Shown: one piece after another, positions 36,584 to 45,116 of the stretch | How the letters are laid out: each line of letters begins with the position of its first letter | How positions within the stretch are numbered: the stretch's first letter is position 1 | Assembly: GCA_035551355.1 (NCBI GenBank) | Contig: DASZNF010000011.1 | Span: 18,682-82,681 of the forward strand | DNA from: DATATV01 sp035551355 | GTDB lineage: Bacteria > Actinomycetota > Actinomycetes > Mycobacteriales > Pseudonocardiaceae | Reading direction: 5' to 3' | DNA: 64,000 nucleotides | Position numbers and translations under genes: made by a program | The notes under the pieces: model-generated | Seen by the model: the letters and a program-made list of their open reading frames with translations, nothing else | Databases searched by the model: none | Told to the model about the DNA's origin: nothing

Positions 36584-38097
36584 GCCGCAACGAGCCCGTC
36601 GGAACCTTCTGTCTGGTCCTGCACAGCCACCTGCCGTGGCTGGCTCACCACGGCTCCTGGCCGGTCGGCGAGGAGTGGCTTTATCAAGCCTGGGCCCACT
36701 CCTACCTACCGCTCGTCGATGTTCTGCGTACGCTCGCCGATGAGGGCCGGCGGGACGTGCTCACGCTGGGTGTAACTCCGGTGCTGGCCGCGCAGCTCGA
36801 CGATCCCTACTGCCTGCGCGGTTTTCACGAGTGGCTGGGCGGCTGGGGCCTGCGCGCCGACTACGCGGCGACCCGCTGGCACGGCCGGTGGAAGGCCGAG
36901 CCGCTGCTGCGCGAGCTGGCCGCCACCGAGCACCGGGCCGCGGAGAATGCCCTGTCGGAGTTCGAAAACCGCTGGCGGCACGGGTTCTCCCCGGTGCTGC
37001 GCGGACTGGTCGACAGCGACGTGATCGAGCTGCTCGGCGGCCCGGCCACCCACCCGTTCCAGCCGCTGCTGGACGAGCGGATCCGGGCCTTCGCGCTGCG
37101 GACCGGTCTGGCCGACACCAAGCTGCGGCTGGGCCACGCGCCGGCGGGGATCTGGGCGCCGGAATGCGGTTACGCACCGGGCATGGAGCGCGGCTACGCC
37201 GAAGCCGGGGTGCGACGGTTCCTGGTGGACGGTCCGGCGCTGCACGGCCAAACCCAGGCCGCACGCACGGTCGGCGAGTCCGACGTGGTGTGTTTCGCGC
37301 GGGATCTCGAAGTGACCTACCGGGTGTGGTCGCCGAAGGCCGGTTACCCGGGCGATCCGGTCTACCGCGACTTCCACACCTACGACCACCCCTCGGGCCT
37401 GAAACCCTCGCGGGTGACCGGAAAACGCGTGTCGCCGCAGGACAAGCGGCCCTACGAGCCGGCGCTGGCCGCGGCCATGGTGGACAAGCACGTGGCCGAT
37501 TTCGTGGACACCGTGGTGCACCGGCTGCGCGAGCACTCCGACCGGGACGGAAAGCCGGGCCTGGTGGTGGCGGCCTACGACACCGAACTGTTCGGGCACT
37601 GGTGGCAGGAGGGCCCGGCTTGGCTGGCCGGGGTGCTGCGGGCGCTGCCGGACGCCGGGGTGCGGGTGAGCACGCTGCGCGGCGCGCTGGACGCCGGACA
37701 CCTGGGCGGCTCGGTCGATCTGCCCGCCTCGTCCTGGGGTTCGGGCAAGGACTGGCGCAACTGGGACGGCGCCCAGGTGGCCGATCTGGTGGCCGACGGC
37801 GAGCGACTGCAACACGATCTGCTGTCCACAGTGGACGGATGGCGGTCCGGTGGCCGGGACCCGGCGGCCGATCAGCTGGTGCGCGAGGCGCTGCTGTCGT
37901 TGTCCAGCGACTGGGCGTTCATGGTCAGCAAGAACTCGGCCGAGGACTACGCCCGCCGCCGGGCCCGGGTGCACCGGGAGCGGTTCGCCGAGCTACGCCG
38001 GCTGCTCGGCTCCCCGGAGGCCGCCGCCCGGGCCGCCGCGCTGCGCGCCGAGGACGGGCCGTTCGGGCACCTGGATGCCCGGGGCCTGTCGTGCTGA
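36580..38097 (+). CDS. GH57 1,4-alpha-glucan branching enzyme
   Basis: The 505-residue protein has the GH57 plan: N-terminal LVLHSHLPWL, catalytic nucleophile Glu195 in GIWAPECGY, acid Asp334 in AAYDTELFGHWW, and the C-terminal helical domain with SSDWAFMVSKNSAEDYARRR typical of branching enzymes. It would branch an alpha-1,4 glucan in the cytosol. The gene is coupled to the methyltransferase by ATGA overlap. S-T-V-D-G near codon 416 carries a TCCACWGTGGA palindrome. Confidence 0.9.
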   Translation: MSRNEPVGTFCLVLHSHLPWLAHHGSWPVGEEWLYQAWAHSYLPLVDVLRTLADEGRRDVLTLGVTPVLAAQLDDPYCLRGFHEWLGGWGLRADYAATRWHGRWKAEPLLRELAATEHRAAENALSEFENRWRHGFSPVLRGLVDSDVIELLGGPATHPFQPLLDERIRAFALRTGLADTKLRLGHAPAGIWAPECGYAPGMERGYAEAGVRRFLVDGPALHGQTQAARTVGESDVVCFARDLEVTYRVWSPKAGYPGDPVYRDFHTYDHPSGLKPSRVTGKRVSPQDKRPYEPALAAAMVDKHVADFVDTVVHRLREHSDRDGKPGLVVAAYDTELFGHWWQEGPAWLAGVLRALPDAGVRVSTLRGALDAGHLGGSVDLPASSWGSGKDWRNWDGAQVADLVADGERLQHDLLSTVDGWRSGGRDPAADQLVREALLSLSSDWAFMVSKNSAEDYARRRARVHRERFAELRRLLGSPEAAARAAALRAEDGPFGHLDARGLSC

Positions 38098-38132
38098 CCG
38101 CCTCGACCTGCCGATCCGACCAGAACAAGACC

Positions 38133-38162
38133 GTGACCGGCCGATGTCCGCGCTGCTAGAGT
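38133..38162 (+). promoter_or_regulatory. Candidate promoter for the GT4 gene
   Basis: GTGACC (38133-38138) and TAGAGT (38157-38162) are 18 bp apart. Transcription would start near 38169, giving a 70-nt leader before the glycosyltransferase gene. Confidence 0.55.
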
Positions 38163-38178
38163 GCACGATCGGAGCAAG

Positions 38179-38192
38179 CAAGCGTACGCTTG
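38179..38192. promoter_or_regulatory. Perfect 14-bp palindrome CAAGCGTACGCTTG, candidate operator
   Basis: It lies about 10 bp after the predicted start of transcription of the GT4 gene and 48 bp before its ATG, a usual place for a repressor site. The regulator is unknown. Confidence 0.5.
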
Positions 38193-38239
38193 GTAATACC
38201 CGTTAGCCGGGTTCCGGTCGAGTCATGCGAGGATCGCTC

Positions 38240-39493
38240 ATGCGCGTGCTCATGCTTTCCTGGGAATACCCACCCGTGGTCGTCGGCGGCCTCGGCAGGC
38301 ATGTGCACGCACTGGCCAGGCACCTGTCCGCGCAGGGCCACGAGGTCGTGGTGCTGTGCCGCCAGCCGTTCGGCTCGGACGCCAACACCCACCCCACCAT
38401 CGACGAGCCGTCCGAGGGCGTGCGGGTGATCCGGGTGGCCGAGGACCCGCCGCACCTGGTGTTCGAACGCGATCTGGTGGCCTGGACCCTGGCCATGGGC
38501 CACGCCATGGTGCGCGCCGCGCACCAGCTGATCCGCGGTTGGAAACCGGACGTGGTGCACGCGCACGACTGGCTGGTCACCCACCCGGCGATCGCGCTGG
38601 CCGAACAGCTGCGGGTGCCGCTGGTGGCCACCATCCACGCCACCGAGGCCGGCCGGCACGCGGGCTGGCTGTCCCAGCCGCTCAACCAGCAGGTGCACTC
38701 GGTCGAATGGTGGCTGGCCAACCGCGCGGACGCGCTGATCACCTGCTCCTCGGCCATGCGCACCGAGGTGGCGCAGCTGTTCGACCTGGACGCCGAGGCC
38801 ATCGCGGTCATCCACAACGGCATCGAGGCCGGCACCTGGCCCCGGCCCACTCGCAAGGACATCGCCGCCGCCCGGGCGACGCACGCCCCCGACGGCGCTC
38901 CGCTGCTGCTGTTCTTCGGCCGGCTGGAGTTCGAGAAGGGCGTGCAGGACCTCATCGCCGCACTGCCCCGCATCCGCGCCGTCCATCCGGGCACCCGGTT
39001 GGTGGTGGCCGGCAAGGGCAGGCAGGACAAGGAACTGGTCGAGGTGGCCCGCAAGTACCGGGTGCGCCGCGCGGTGGACTTCGTCGGCCATCTGTCCGAC
39101 CGGGAGCTGCGGGCGCTGCTGGGCGGTGCGGACGCGGCCGTGTTGCCCAGCCGGTACGAGCCGTTCGGCATCGTGGCGCTGGAGGCGGCCGCGGCGGGAG
39201 CGCCGCTGGTCGCGTCCACCGCGGGCGGCCTGGGCGAGGTCGTGGTGGACGGCCGCACCGGCACCTCGTTCGCCCCCGGCGACATCGCCGGACTGGCCAC
39301 CGCGGTGCGCTCGGTGCTGGACAACCCGACCGCGGCCCGTTCCCGGGCCGGCGCCGCCCGTTCCCGGTTGGACACCGACTTCGACTGGGCCCGCATCGCC
39401 GAGGCCACCGCCGAGGTCTACGCGGCCGCCCGGCTCACCCCGCGCGAGGAGCTCGGCCGGCCCAAGATCGCGACCGGCAATGCGTTCACCTGA
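38240..39493 (+). CDS. GT4-family alpha-glucosyltransferase (Rv3032-like)
   Basis: The 417-residue GT-B enzyme has the donor-synthase start MLSWEYPPVVVGGLGRHV, HDWLV, a Rossmann half with FFGRLEFEKGVQDLI, and the EX7E-like motif SRYEPFGIVALEAAAAG. In M. tuberculosis Rv3032 elongates alpha-1,4 glucan for methylglucose lipopolysaccharide and glycogen. The ATG at 38240 has GAGGA eight bases upstream; the ATG at 38225 gives an atypical five-residue extension. Donor nucleotide is not readable from the sequence. Confidence 0.9.
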   Translation: MRVLMLSWEYPPVVVGGLGRHVHALARHLSAQGHEVVVLCRQPFGSDANTHPTIDEPSEGVRVIRVAEDPPHLVFERDLVAWTLAMGHAMVRAAHQLIRGWKPDVVHAHDWLVTHPAIALAEQLRVPLVATIHATEAGRHAGWLSQPLNQQVHSVEWWLANRADALITCSSAMRTEVAQLFDLDAEAIAVIHNGIEAGTWPRPTRKDIAAARATHAPDGAPLLLFFGRLEFEKGVQDLIAALPRIRAVHPGTRLVVAGKGRQDKELVEVARKYRVRRAVDFVGHLSDRELRALLGGADAAVLPSRYEPFGIVALEAAAAGAPLVASTAGGLGEVVVDGRTGTSFAPGDIAGLATAVRSVLDNPTAARSRAGAARSRLDTDFDWARIAEATAEVYAAARLTPREELGRPKIATGNAFT

Positions 39494-39507
39494 TCGCGCC
39501 CACGCCA

Positions 39508-39538
39508 GGCTTTCCGCTGGCGCCGGGCTTTCCGCTGG
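39508..39538. repeat. 13-bp direct repeat after the GT4 gene
   Basis: GGCTTTCCGCTGG occurs at 39508-39520 and 39526-39538, an 18-bp period just after the GT4 stop codon. Confidence 0.85.
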
Positions 39539-39574
39539 CCTCGGGCGGGAATCGACTTGCTACGGTTTTCGGTC

Positions 39575-40342
39575 ATGACGTCGATGTGGGGATCACCGCT
39601 GGCCTCCCGGGCGCGTTCCTGGCGCAAGGCCCGCCGGGACCCGGCACAGGCGAAGCTGTTCACCATGGCCTCGCTGCGCTGGGTGCTGCGCAACCGCGCG
39701 TACACCCCGTGGTACCTGGTGCGGTACTGGCGGCTGCTCAAGTTCCGGCTGGCCAACCCGCACATCGTGCTGCGCGGCATGGTGTTCCTCGGCAAGAACG
39801 TGGAGATCCACTGCCGCCCCGGCTACGGCCGGCTGGAGATCGGCCGCTGGGTGCACATCGGTGACGGTAACTCCATCCGCTGCCACGAGGGTTCGCTGCG
39901 CATCGGCGACAAGGCCGTGTTCGGCAAGGACAACACCATCAACTGCTACCTGGACATCGAACTGGGCGGCGCCACGCTGGTCGCGGACTGGGTGTACATC
40001 TGCGACTTCGACCATGTGACCGCCGACGTCCACCTGCCCATCAAGGATCAGGGCATCGTGAAGTCCCCGGTGCGCATCGGGCCGGACTGCTGGCTGGGCA
40101 CCAAGGTCAGCGTGCTGCGCGGCACCCGGGTCGGCCGGGGCTGCGTGCTGGGCGCGCACGCGGTGGTGCGCGGCGACATCCCGGACTACGCCATCGCCGT
40201 CGGCGCGCCGGCCCGGGTGGTGCGCGACCGGCTGGCCGACTACGAGGCGGACGCGGAACGGCGAGCCGCGGTGGCCGACATGGCCCGCAAGGCCGAGGTG
40301 GCGCTGCGCAGGAGCATGGACGAGTCCAGCCCGGCCACCTGA
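39575..40342 (+). CDS. Left-handed beta-helix O-acetyltransferase (Rv3034c-like)
   Basis: The 255-residue protein has a basic N-terminal region, then hexapeptide repeats (VEIHCRPGYGRLEIGRWV, CHEGSLRIGDKAVFG, GPDCWLGTKVSVLRG, GCVLGAHAVVRG) and the DFDH catalytic-type His. Its position after methyltransferase, GH57 and GT4 genes matches the acetyltransferase proposed to acylate methylglucose lipopolysaccharide in mycobacteria. TACGGT lies eight bases before the ATG, consistent with a leaderless message. Confidence 0.85.
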   Translation: MTSMWGSPLASRARSWRKARRDPAQAKLFTMASLRWVLRNRAYTPWYLVRYWRLLKFRLANPHIVLRGMVFLGKNVEIHCRPGYGRLEIGRWVHIGDGNSIRCHEGSLRIGDKAVFGKDNTINCYLDIELGGATLVADWVYICDFDHVTADVHLPIKDQGIVKSPVRIGPDCWLGTKVSVLRGTRVGRGCVLGAHAVVRGDIPDYAIAVGAPARVVRDRLADYEADAERRAAVADMARKAEVALRRSMDESSPAT

Positions 40343-40373
40343 CCGGCGGCCGCTCGCCGGCGGCCGGAGCCGC

Positions 40374-41549
40374 TCAGGTTCGTTCAGCCGTGGCCAGATA
40401 GGCCATCGGACTGCTGCCGACCCGGGTGAGGATCACGGAGGCCGCGTTCGGTCCGGCCAGTTTCAGGTTGCGGCGCAACACGTCCGGGGTCACCGGCAGG
40501 CCGCGCACCAGGATTTCCAGGGTGCCTATCCCGTGCTTGCGCAGCAACGCGCGCAGGGCCTTCTCGGTGTAGCGGCCGTGGTCGAACACCCGGAACGCGC
40601 GGGTGCCCCGCGGGGGCGCATCGCCGGTCAGATAAGCGATCCGGGGATCGAGCTGGCCGAGTCCGTGCCGGGCCGCGTAGTGCCGGACCAGGCCGGCCCG
40701 CACCACCGCGCCGTCCGGATCGACCAGCCACTCGCCCACCGCGCGCACCGGGCAGTCATCCGGCTCCGCGTCCGTCACAGTCCACAGTGGAGTATCGCTG
40801 CGCAGCACCGTGGCCCGGCGGGAGATTCCCGGCGTGGCAAGGGATCCGGTCCACAGGCAGGCCTCGCGCACCTGCCCGTCCAGCGATACCAGCTCGATCT
40901 CCGCCGCCCAGTCCACCGCGTCGAAATCCAGTCCCGGCGCGGCTTTCACCGCCAGATCCCGGCCCCGGTAAGTCTCGACAAGTCCGGGCAACGCGGGCAC
41001 CAGATCCTCGGCCCGCCAACGACGGCGGCCGGAATCGTCCCGGCGGCCCGGGTCGGCCAGCACGGCAGTGCCGGTGCTCACCGGGGCCAGCGCGTCGGCC
41101 CGAGCCAGCAACGGGGCCACGCCCGCGGCCGAAGTGTTGTGCGCGGCCATTTTCAGCCGCACCGGATCGAGGTCGGAACCGACGCAACGACCCGAAACCC
41201 GAGCCAGGGCAACGAGATCCGCGCCGATCGAGCAGGTCACATCGTGCACGTCGCGCCCGGAGAAGCGGCTCGCCCGGTGTGCCGCCACCGGTCCCGCGGT
41301 GGCCTGCTGCAGGGCCGCGTCGGTGTAGAGCCAGTCGGTCGCGTCGAGCTGCTTGGCCCGGGCTTTCCGGCGCAGCGCAACGGTTTCGGTCACCGCTCCG
41401 GCCCGTTCCCCGGCCAGCTGCCGGGCCGCGGTCACATCGGCCAGCCGGGTGGCGTCGGTCAGCGGCCGCCGGTCCACCTCGGCCAGCACGGCCCGGCCGG
41501 CCGCGGAACGCAGAAAGTCCACGTCCGGTCCGGTGAAAGCGTAGGCCAC
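40374..41549 (-). CDS. THUMP-like domain class I methyltransferase (Rv3037c-like)
   Basis: The 391-residue protein has an N-terminal helical part, a SAM-binding core (DVTCSIGADLVALA, VGSDLDPVRLKMAAHN, AVLADPGRRD) and a C-terminal THUMP-like region (FRVFDHGRYTEKALRALLRKHGIGTLEILVRG split over about 325-360). THUMP domains suggest an RNA target, but Rv3037c has been associated with methylglucose polysaccharide genes, so the substrate is open. GTG start. The codons P-L-W-T-V carry a TCCACWGTGGA palindrome. Confidence 0.82.
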   Translation of the reverse strand: MAYAFTGPDVDFLRSAAGRAVLAEVDRRPLTDATRLADVTAARQLAGERAGAVTETVALRRKARAKQLDATDWLYTDAALQQATAGPVAAHRASRFSGRDVHDVTCSIGADLVALARVSGRCVGSDLDPVRLKMAAHNTSAAGVAPLLARADALAPVSTGTAVLADPGRRDDSGRRRWRAEDLVPALPGLVETYRGRDLAVKAAPGLDFDAVDWAAEIELVSLDGQVREACLWTGSLATPGISRRATVLRSDTPLWTVTDAEPDDCPVRAVGEWLVDPDGAVVRAGLVRHYAARHGLGQLDPRIAYLTGDAPPRGTRAFRVFDHGRYTEKALRALLRKHGIGTLEILVRGLPVTPDVLRRNLKLAGPNAASVILTRVGSSPMAYLATAERT

Positions 41550-41595
41550 CCTCGAGCACTCCTACCGCGAGCCGGGCGGTGATCGGGTCAGCCGC

Positions 41596-42552
41596 TCAGG
41601 CGGCGGCCTTGGTGCCGGTCAGCAGGGCGTTGTAGAACAACTCCCTCGGCATCACCTTGGTGAGCAGGTTCTCGTCCAGCCAGGACAGCCGCTGCCAGGT
41701 CTTGTAGGCGAACATCGCCCAGCTCCAGCCCAGCTTGTCGGCCGGAACCGCGGCCTCGAAGGTGCGCACCGGCCAGCCGAACAGCGCCGCCGACAGCTCC
41801 TCGGTCACCGCCCGCACGTTGCGCGCGCCGGCGTCCCGGGCCATCCGCTCCAGGTCCTTCGGGTCGAAGGTGTGGATGTCCACCACGGCCTCCAGCGCCG
41901 CGGCCCGGGACGACTCGTCCAGCTCCGACTGCGGCCGTCGCCAGCTGCTCAGCAGGGACAGTTTGGTGATGTTGGTAGTCAGCCACCAGGTCAGCTGGCC
42001 CAGCTTGCGGGCGTAGAAGTCGCCGACCTTGGTCGGCTCGCCGGCGAACACGAACCGCCCGCCCGGCTTGAGCACCCGCAGCACCTCGCGCAGCGTTTTC
42101 TGCACATCCGGGATGTGGTGCAGCATCGCGTGCCCGACCACGAGGTCGAAAGTGTTGTCCTCGTAGGGAATCCGCTCGGCGTCGGCCACCCGGCCGTCCA
42201 CCGGCAGGCCCAGCTTCTCCGCGTTGTTCAGTGCCACCTGCACCATGCCCGGCGAGAGGTCGGTGACCGAACCCTTCTCGATCACCCCGCCCTGCATCAG
42301 GTTGAGCAGGAAGAAACCCGTGCCACAGCCCAGTTCCATGGCGTGGCCGTAGGGCCAGCCGTGATCCCCGGCGACCGCCTTGAAGCGGCCGATCGCGTAG
42401 TCGATGCAGCGCTCGTCGTAGGAGATCGACCACTTCTCGTCGTAGGTGCCCGCCTCCCAGTCGTGGTAGAGCACGTTGGCGAGCTTGGGATCGGAATACG
42501 CGGCCTGCACCTGCTCGGCGGTCGCGTGCGGGTTCGGCGCCGGGTCGGACAA
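41596..42552 (-). CDS. SAM-dependent methyltransferase (Rv3038c-like)
   Basis: The 318-residue protein is a class I methyltransferase: MELGCGTGFFLLNLM (motif I), VTDLSPGMV, AERIPYEDNTFDLVVGHAMLHHI and LKPGGRFVFAGEP. A C-terminal domain of about 130 residues follows, with Trp-rich WWLTTN and WPVRTFEAAVP, possibly membrane-proximal. Substrate unknown. The start is TTG with AGGGGA six bases upstream. It ends near the THUMP-like gene and begins 10 bp after the hydratase gene, so the three are likely one operon. Confidence 0.85.
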   Translation of the reverse strand: MSDPAPNPHATAEQVQAAYSDPKLANVLYHDWEAGTYDEKWSISYDERCIDYAIGRFKAVAGDHGWPYGHAMELGCGTGFFLLNLMQGGVIEKGSVTDLSPGMVQVALNNAEKLGLPVDGRVADAERIPYEDNTFDLVVGHAMLHHIPDVQKTLREVLRVLKPGGRFVFAGEPTKVGDFYARKLGQLTWWLTTNITKLSLLSSWRRPQSELDESSRAAALEAVVDIHTFDPKDLERMARDAGARNVRAVTEELSAALFGWPVRTFEAAVPADKLGWSWAMFAYKTWQRLSWLDENLLTKVMPRELFYNALLTGTKAAA

Positions 42553-42562
42553 CGGATTCCCC

Positions 42563-43342
42563 TTACTTACCGGTGAACGTGGCTTTGCCGGGGCCGTTCT
42601 CGATGAACGAGTGCATCCCGGTCTTCTGGTCCTCGGTGCCGAACAGCGCGGTGAACAGGGTGGTCTCCAGCTTGAGCCCGTTGTTCAGGTCGCCGTCCAG
42701 GCCGCCGTCGACGGCCGCCTTCGCCGCGGCGTAGGCGCGCAGCGGGCCACCGACGAACTGCCGGGCCCAGCTCACCGCGCTGGTGTACACGTCGTCCGGC
42801 GCCACGACCTCGTCGACCAGGCCGATGCCCAGCGCCTCGTCGGCCTTGAGGTAGCGACCGGAGTAGATGATGTCCTTGGCCCGGGCCGGACCGACCAGCC
42901 GGGACAGTCGCTGGGTGCCACCGGCGCCGGGGATGATGCCCAGCAGGATCTCCGGCTGGCCCAGCTTCACGTTGTCCCCGCAGACCCGGCGGTCGCAGCA
43001 CAGCGCCAGTTCCAGGCCGCCGCCAAGGGCGTAGCCGGTGACCGCGGCCACGGTCGGCTTGGGGATCTCGGCCACCGCGGTCAGCGACCGGGTCAGCGGG
43101 CCGGCGAACACCGCGGCCTGCGCGTAGGTCAGGTCGGCCATCTCCTTGATGTCCGCGCCCCCGGCGAAGGCCTTGGGCCCGCCGTAGACCACCACCGCGT
43201 GCACGTCGGCGCGCTCAGCCGCTTCCGCCGCGGCCTGGCGCAGCTCGCCGTGCAGCTGCTGGTTGATCGCGTTCACCGGCGGACGGTCCAGCCGGATCGT
43301 GCCGATCCCGTCGTCCACCTGGAGATTGACGAACTCGCCCAC
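42563..43342 (-). CDS. Enoyl-CoA hydratase/isomerase family protein (EchA17-like)
   Basis: The crotonase-fold protein (259 residues from this start) shows the CoA oxyanion-hole motif AFAGGADIKEM, TVAAVTGYALGGGLELAL and the catalytic Glu positions in GQPEILLGIIPGAGGTQRL. It would hydrate short- or medium-chain enoyl-CoA. I chose the GTG at 43342 because GAGGAG lies nine bases upstream and the N-terminus then matches the EchA17 pattern; a GTG at 43369 would add nine residues. Confidence 0.9.
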   Translation of the reverse strand: MGEFVNLQVDDGIGTIRLDRPPVNAINQQLHGELRQAAAEAAERADVHAVVVYGGPKAFAGGADIKEMADLTYAQAAVFAGPLTRSLTAVAEIPKPTVAAVTGYALGGGLELALCCDRRVCGDNVKLGQPEILLGIIPGAGGTQRLSRLVGPARAKDIIYSGRYLKADEALGIGLVDEVVAPDDVYTSAVSWARQFVGGPLRAYAAAKAAVDGGLDGDLNNGLKLETTLFTALFGTEDQKTGMHSFIENGPGKATFTGK

Positions 43343-43381
43343 GCCGGTGACCTCCTCGTCGACAACCACTGTCGTGGCAGG

Positions 43382-44239
43382 CTACCGCACGGTAGCCGGG
43401 GCCCGTCGGGCCCAGAACCGGCCGTCGGTGCGCTCCAGCACCAGCTCCTGACCGAAGGTCGCGGACAGGTTCTCCGCGGTGATCACGTCGTCCAGCAGGC
43501 CCTGCGCGACCACCTTGCCCTCGCGCAGCAGCAGCCCGTGGGTGAACCCGGGCGGGATCTCCTCAACGTGGTGGGTGACCAACACCATGGCCGGCGCGTC
43601 CGGATCCAGCGCCAGCGCGGACAACCGGGCCACCAGGTCCTCCCGGCCGCCCAGGTCCAGCCCGGCGGCCGGTTCGTCCAGCAGCAGCATCTCCGGGTCG
43701 GTCATCAGCGCGCGGGCGATCAGGGTGCGCTTGCGCTCCCCTTCGGACAGTGTGCCGAACAACCGGTCACCGAGGTGGGCGATGCCCATCGCGTCCAGCA
43801 GTTCCTCGGCCCGGGCGACATCCAGCTTGTCGTACTCCTCGCGCCACCGGCCGATCACGGCGTACCCGGCGCTGACCACCACGTCGGTGACCTTCTCCTC
43901 GGCGGGCACCCGCATGGCCAGGGCGGAGGAGCACAGGCCGATGCGCGGTTTGAGCTCGAACACGTCGGTCTTGCCCAGCTTCTCGCCGAGGATGTGCACC
44001 TTGCCCGAGGACGGGTGCAGTTCGGCGGCGGCGATGCGCAGCAGGGTGGTCTTGCCCGCCCCGTTGGGGCCCAGCACCACCCAGCGCTCGTCCAGCTCCA
44101 CGGCCCAGTTCAGGCCGGAAAGCAGGCTGGTGCGCCCGCGCCGGACCCCGACCGAGGCCATGTGCACGACCAGGTCCTCGAGGTTGTCCGGTTCGCCGTT
44201 CTTCGTGATCTCGCCATTGCGCTGGGTCCGCTCGGTCAC
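43382..44239 (-). CDS. ABC transporter ATP-binding protein (Rv3041c-like)
   Basis: The 285-residue protein has Walker A GPNGAGKTT, a signature LSEGERKR, Walker B MLLLDEPAAGLD and the H-loop THHVEE. No permease gene is adjacent, as in M. tuberculosis. The start at GTG 44239 gives the family length; CACAAT lies six bases upstream, so a leaderless message is possible. Transported substrate unknown. Confidence 0.87.
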   Translation of the reverse strand: MTERTQRNGEITKNGEPDNLEDLVVHMASVGVRRGRTSLLSGLNWAVELDERWVVLGPNGAGKTTLLRIAAAELHPSSGKVHILGEKLGKTDVFELKPRIGLCSSALAMRVPAEEKVTDVVVSAGYAVIGRWREEYDKLDVARAEELLDAMGIAHLGDRLFGTLSEGERKRTLIARALMTDPEMLLLDEPAAGLDLGGREDLVARLSALALDPDAPAMVLVTHHVEEIPPGFTHGLLLREGKVVAQGLLDDVITAENLSATFGQELVLERTDGRFWARRAPATVR

Positions 44240-44405
44240 CAGGCCATTGTGTCGTCCGGCCGGTTCGCCACTCCGCCCGGGCCACGCCATCGGGCCATGA
44301 GGTCAGTCACTCTTTCGGTGGAAACCGGTGAACCGGTCATCGCAGCGTGCGCGTGGCGGGCGCCGACACCTCGGGGCACGAGATGAATCCAGGAGGTGAG
44401 AAGGG

Positions 44406-44435
44406 TTGGACCCACGAAGGTGATCATGCCAATAT
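44406..44435 (+). promoter_or_regulatory. Promoter for the cysteine leader peptide and cysteine dioxygenase operon
   Basis: TTGGAC (44406-44411) and CAATAT (44430-44435) are 18 bp apart, and the leader ATG follows six bases after the -10 element, so transcription should start at or near the ATG. Confidence 0.68.
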
Positions 44436-44441
44436 CGCGTC

Positions 44442-44522
44442 ATGCGTCACTTGTTCCTGTGCTGGCGCGACCGGGCGGTGGATCTGCTGCGCGTCGCCTC
44501 CTGCGTGTGTCCCGGCGCCTGA
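44442..44522 (+). CDS. Leaderless cysteine-containing leader peptide (uORF)
   Basis: A 26-codon frame runs from ATG 44442 to TGA 44522. The middle reads RDRAVDLLRVAS and the end is S-C-V-C-P-G-A, with a further Cys at position 7. Short leaderless frames with an R-A-V-D-L-x-R-V-A core and terminal cysteines precede sulfur genes in mycobacteria and act as cysteine-responsive attenuators. No Shine-Dalgarno is present, and the promoter places the start at the ATG. The next gene is cysteine dioxygenase, which fits a cysteine sensor. CTCC in the leader (44498-44501) could pair with GGAG of the dioxygenase ribosome site (44557-44560). Confidence 0.87.
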   Translation: MRHLFLCWRDRAVDLLRVASCVCPGA

Positions 44523-44567
44523 GCCTTCCGCGCCCGATCGACCAGACCCAGCACCTGGAGCACACCC

Positions 44568-45116
44568 ATGACCACGTTCGAGCACACGCCTGCGTCCGAA
44601 ACCGAGATCCACCCCGAGCTGCGCAACGGTTTCCTGCCCGATCTGCTGCGTCCCGAGCGTCCGCAGTGGACCGCGCGGGAGTTGCGCGACCTGACCTCCA
44701 CGGTGGCGGCCGAGCTGACCACGCCGCTGTTGTCGCTGCTGCGCTACGACGAGAAGCAGCGCTGGTGGACCCGCCTTGGCCTGACCGACGGGGTGGAGCT
44801 GTGGCTGCTGTCCTGGCTGCCCGGTCAGTTCACCGCGCCGCACGACCACGGCGGCGCGTCCGGCTCGTTCACCGTGCTGCTGGGCGCGATGTCCGAGGAG
44901 TACCGCTACCCGAGCGGCCCGATCCGCGGCGCGTCCTACGCGGTGGGCCAGGCCATCGGCTTCGGCGCGGGCCGCGCCCACCAGCTGGGCAACGCCGGCA
45001 CCGCGCCCGCGGCCACCGTGCACGCCTACTCCCCGCCGTCGGTGGACACCAGGGAATATGCGACGCTGGCCGACGTGCCCGCGGAAATCCCCTCGCTGAT
45101 CCCGGAGCCGCGATGA
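44568..45116 (+). CDS. Cysteine dioxygenase
   Basis: The 182-residue cupin oxidises cysteine to cysteine sulfinate with a non-haem iron. Iron ligands are His92 and His94 (APHDHGGASGSF) and His138 (RAHQLGN); the conserved His152-x-Tyr154 pair is in VHAYSPP. The ATG has GGAG seven bases upstream. It lies behind a cysteine leader peptide and overlaps the rhodanese gene by ATGA, so excess cysteine disposal and sulfur transfer are expressed together. Confidence 0.92.
   Translation: MTTFEHTPASETEIHPELRNGFLPDLLRPERPQWTARELRDLTSTVAAELTTPLLSLLRYDEKQRWWTRLGLTDGVELWLLSWLPGQFTAPHDHGGASGSFTVLLGAMSEEYRYPSGPIRGASYAVGQAIGFGAGRAHQLGNAGTAPAATVHAYSPPSVDTREYATLADVPAEIPSLIPEPR

Noticed and set aside
29570..37836. 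Shared S-T-V-D peptide in unrelated proteins as a functional protein motif
   Set aside because: The peptide falls at different structural places in IscS, MnmA, GatB and GH57, and the same DNA palindrome is read as P-L-W in other genes, so the common element is the DNA.
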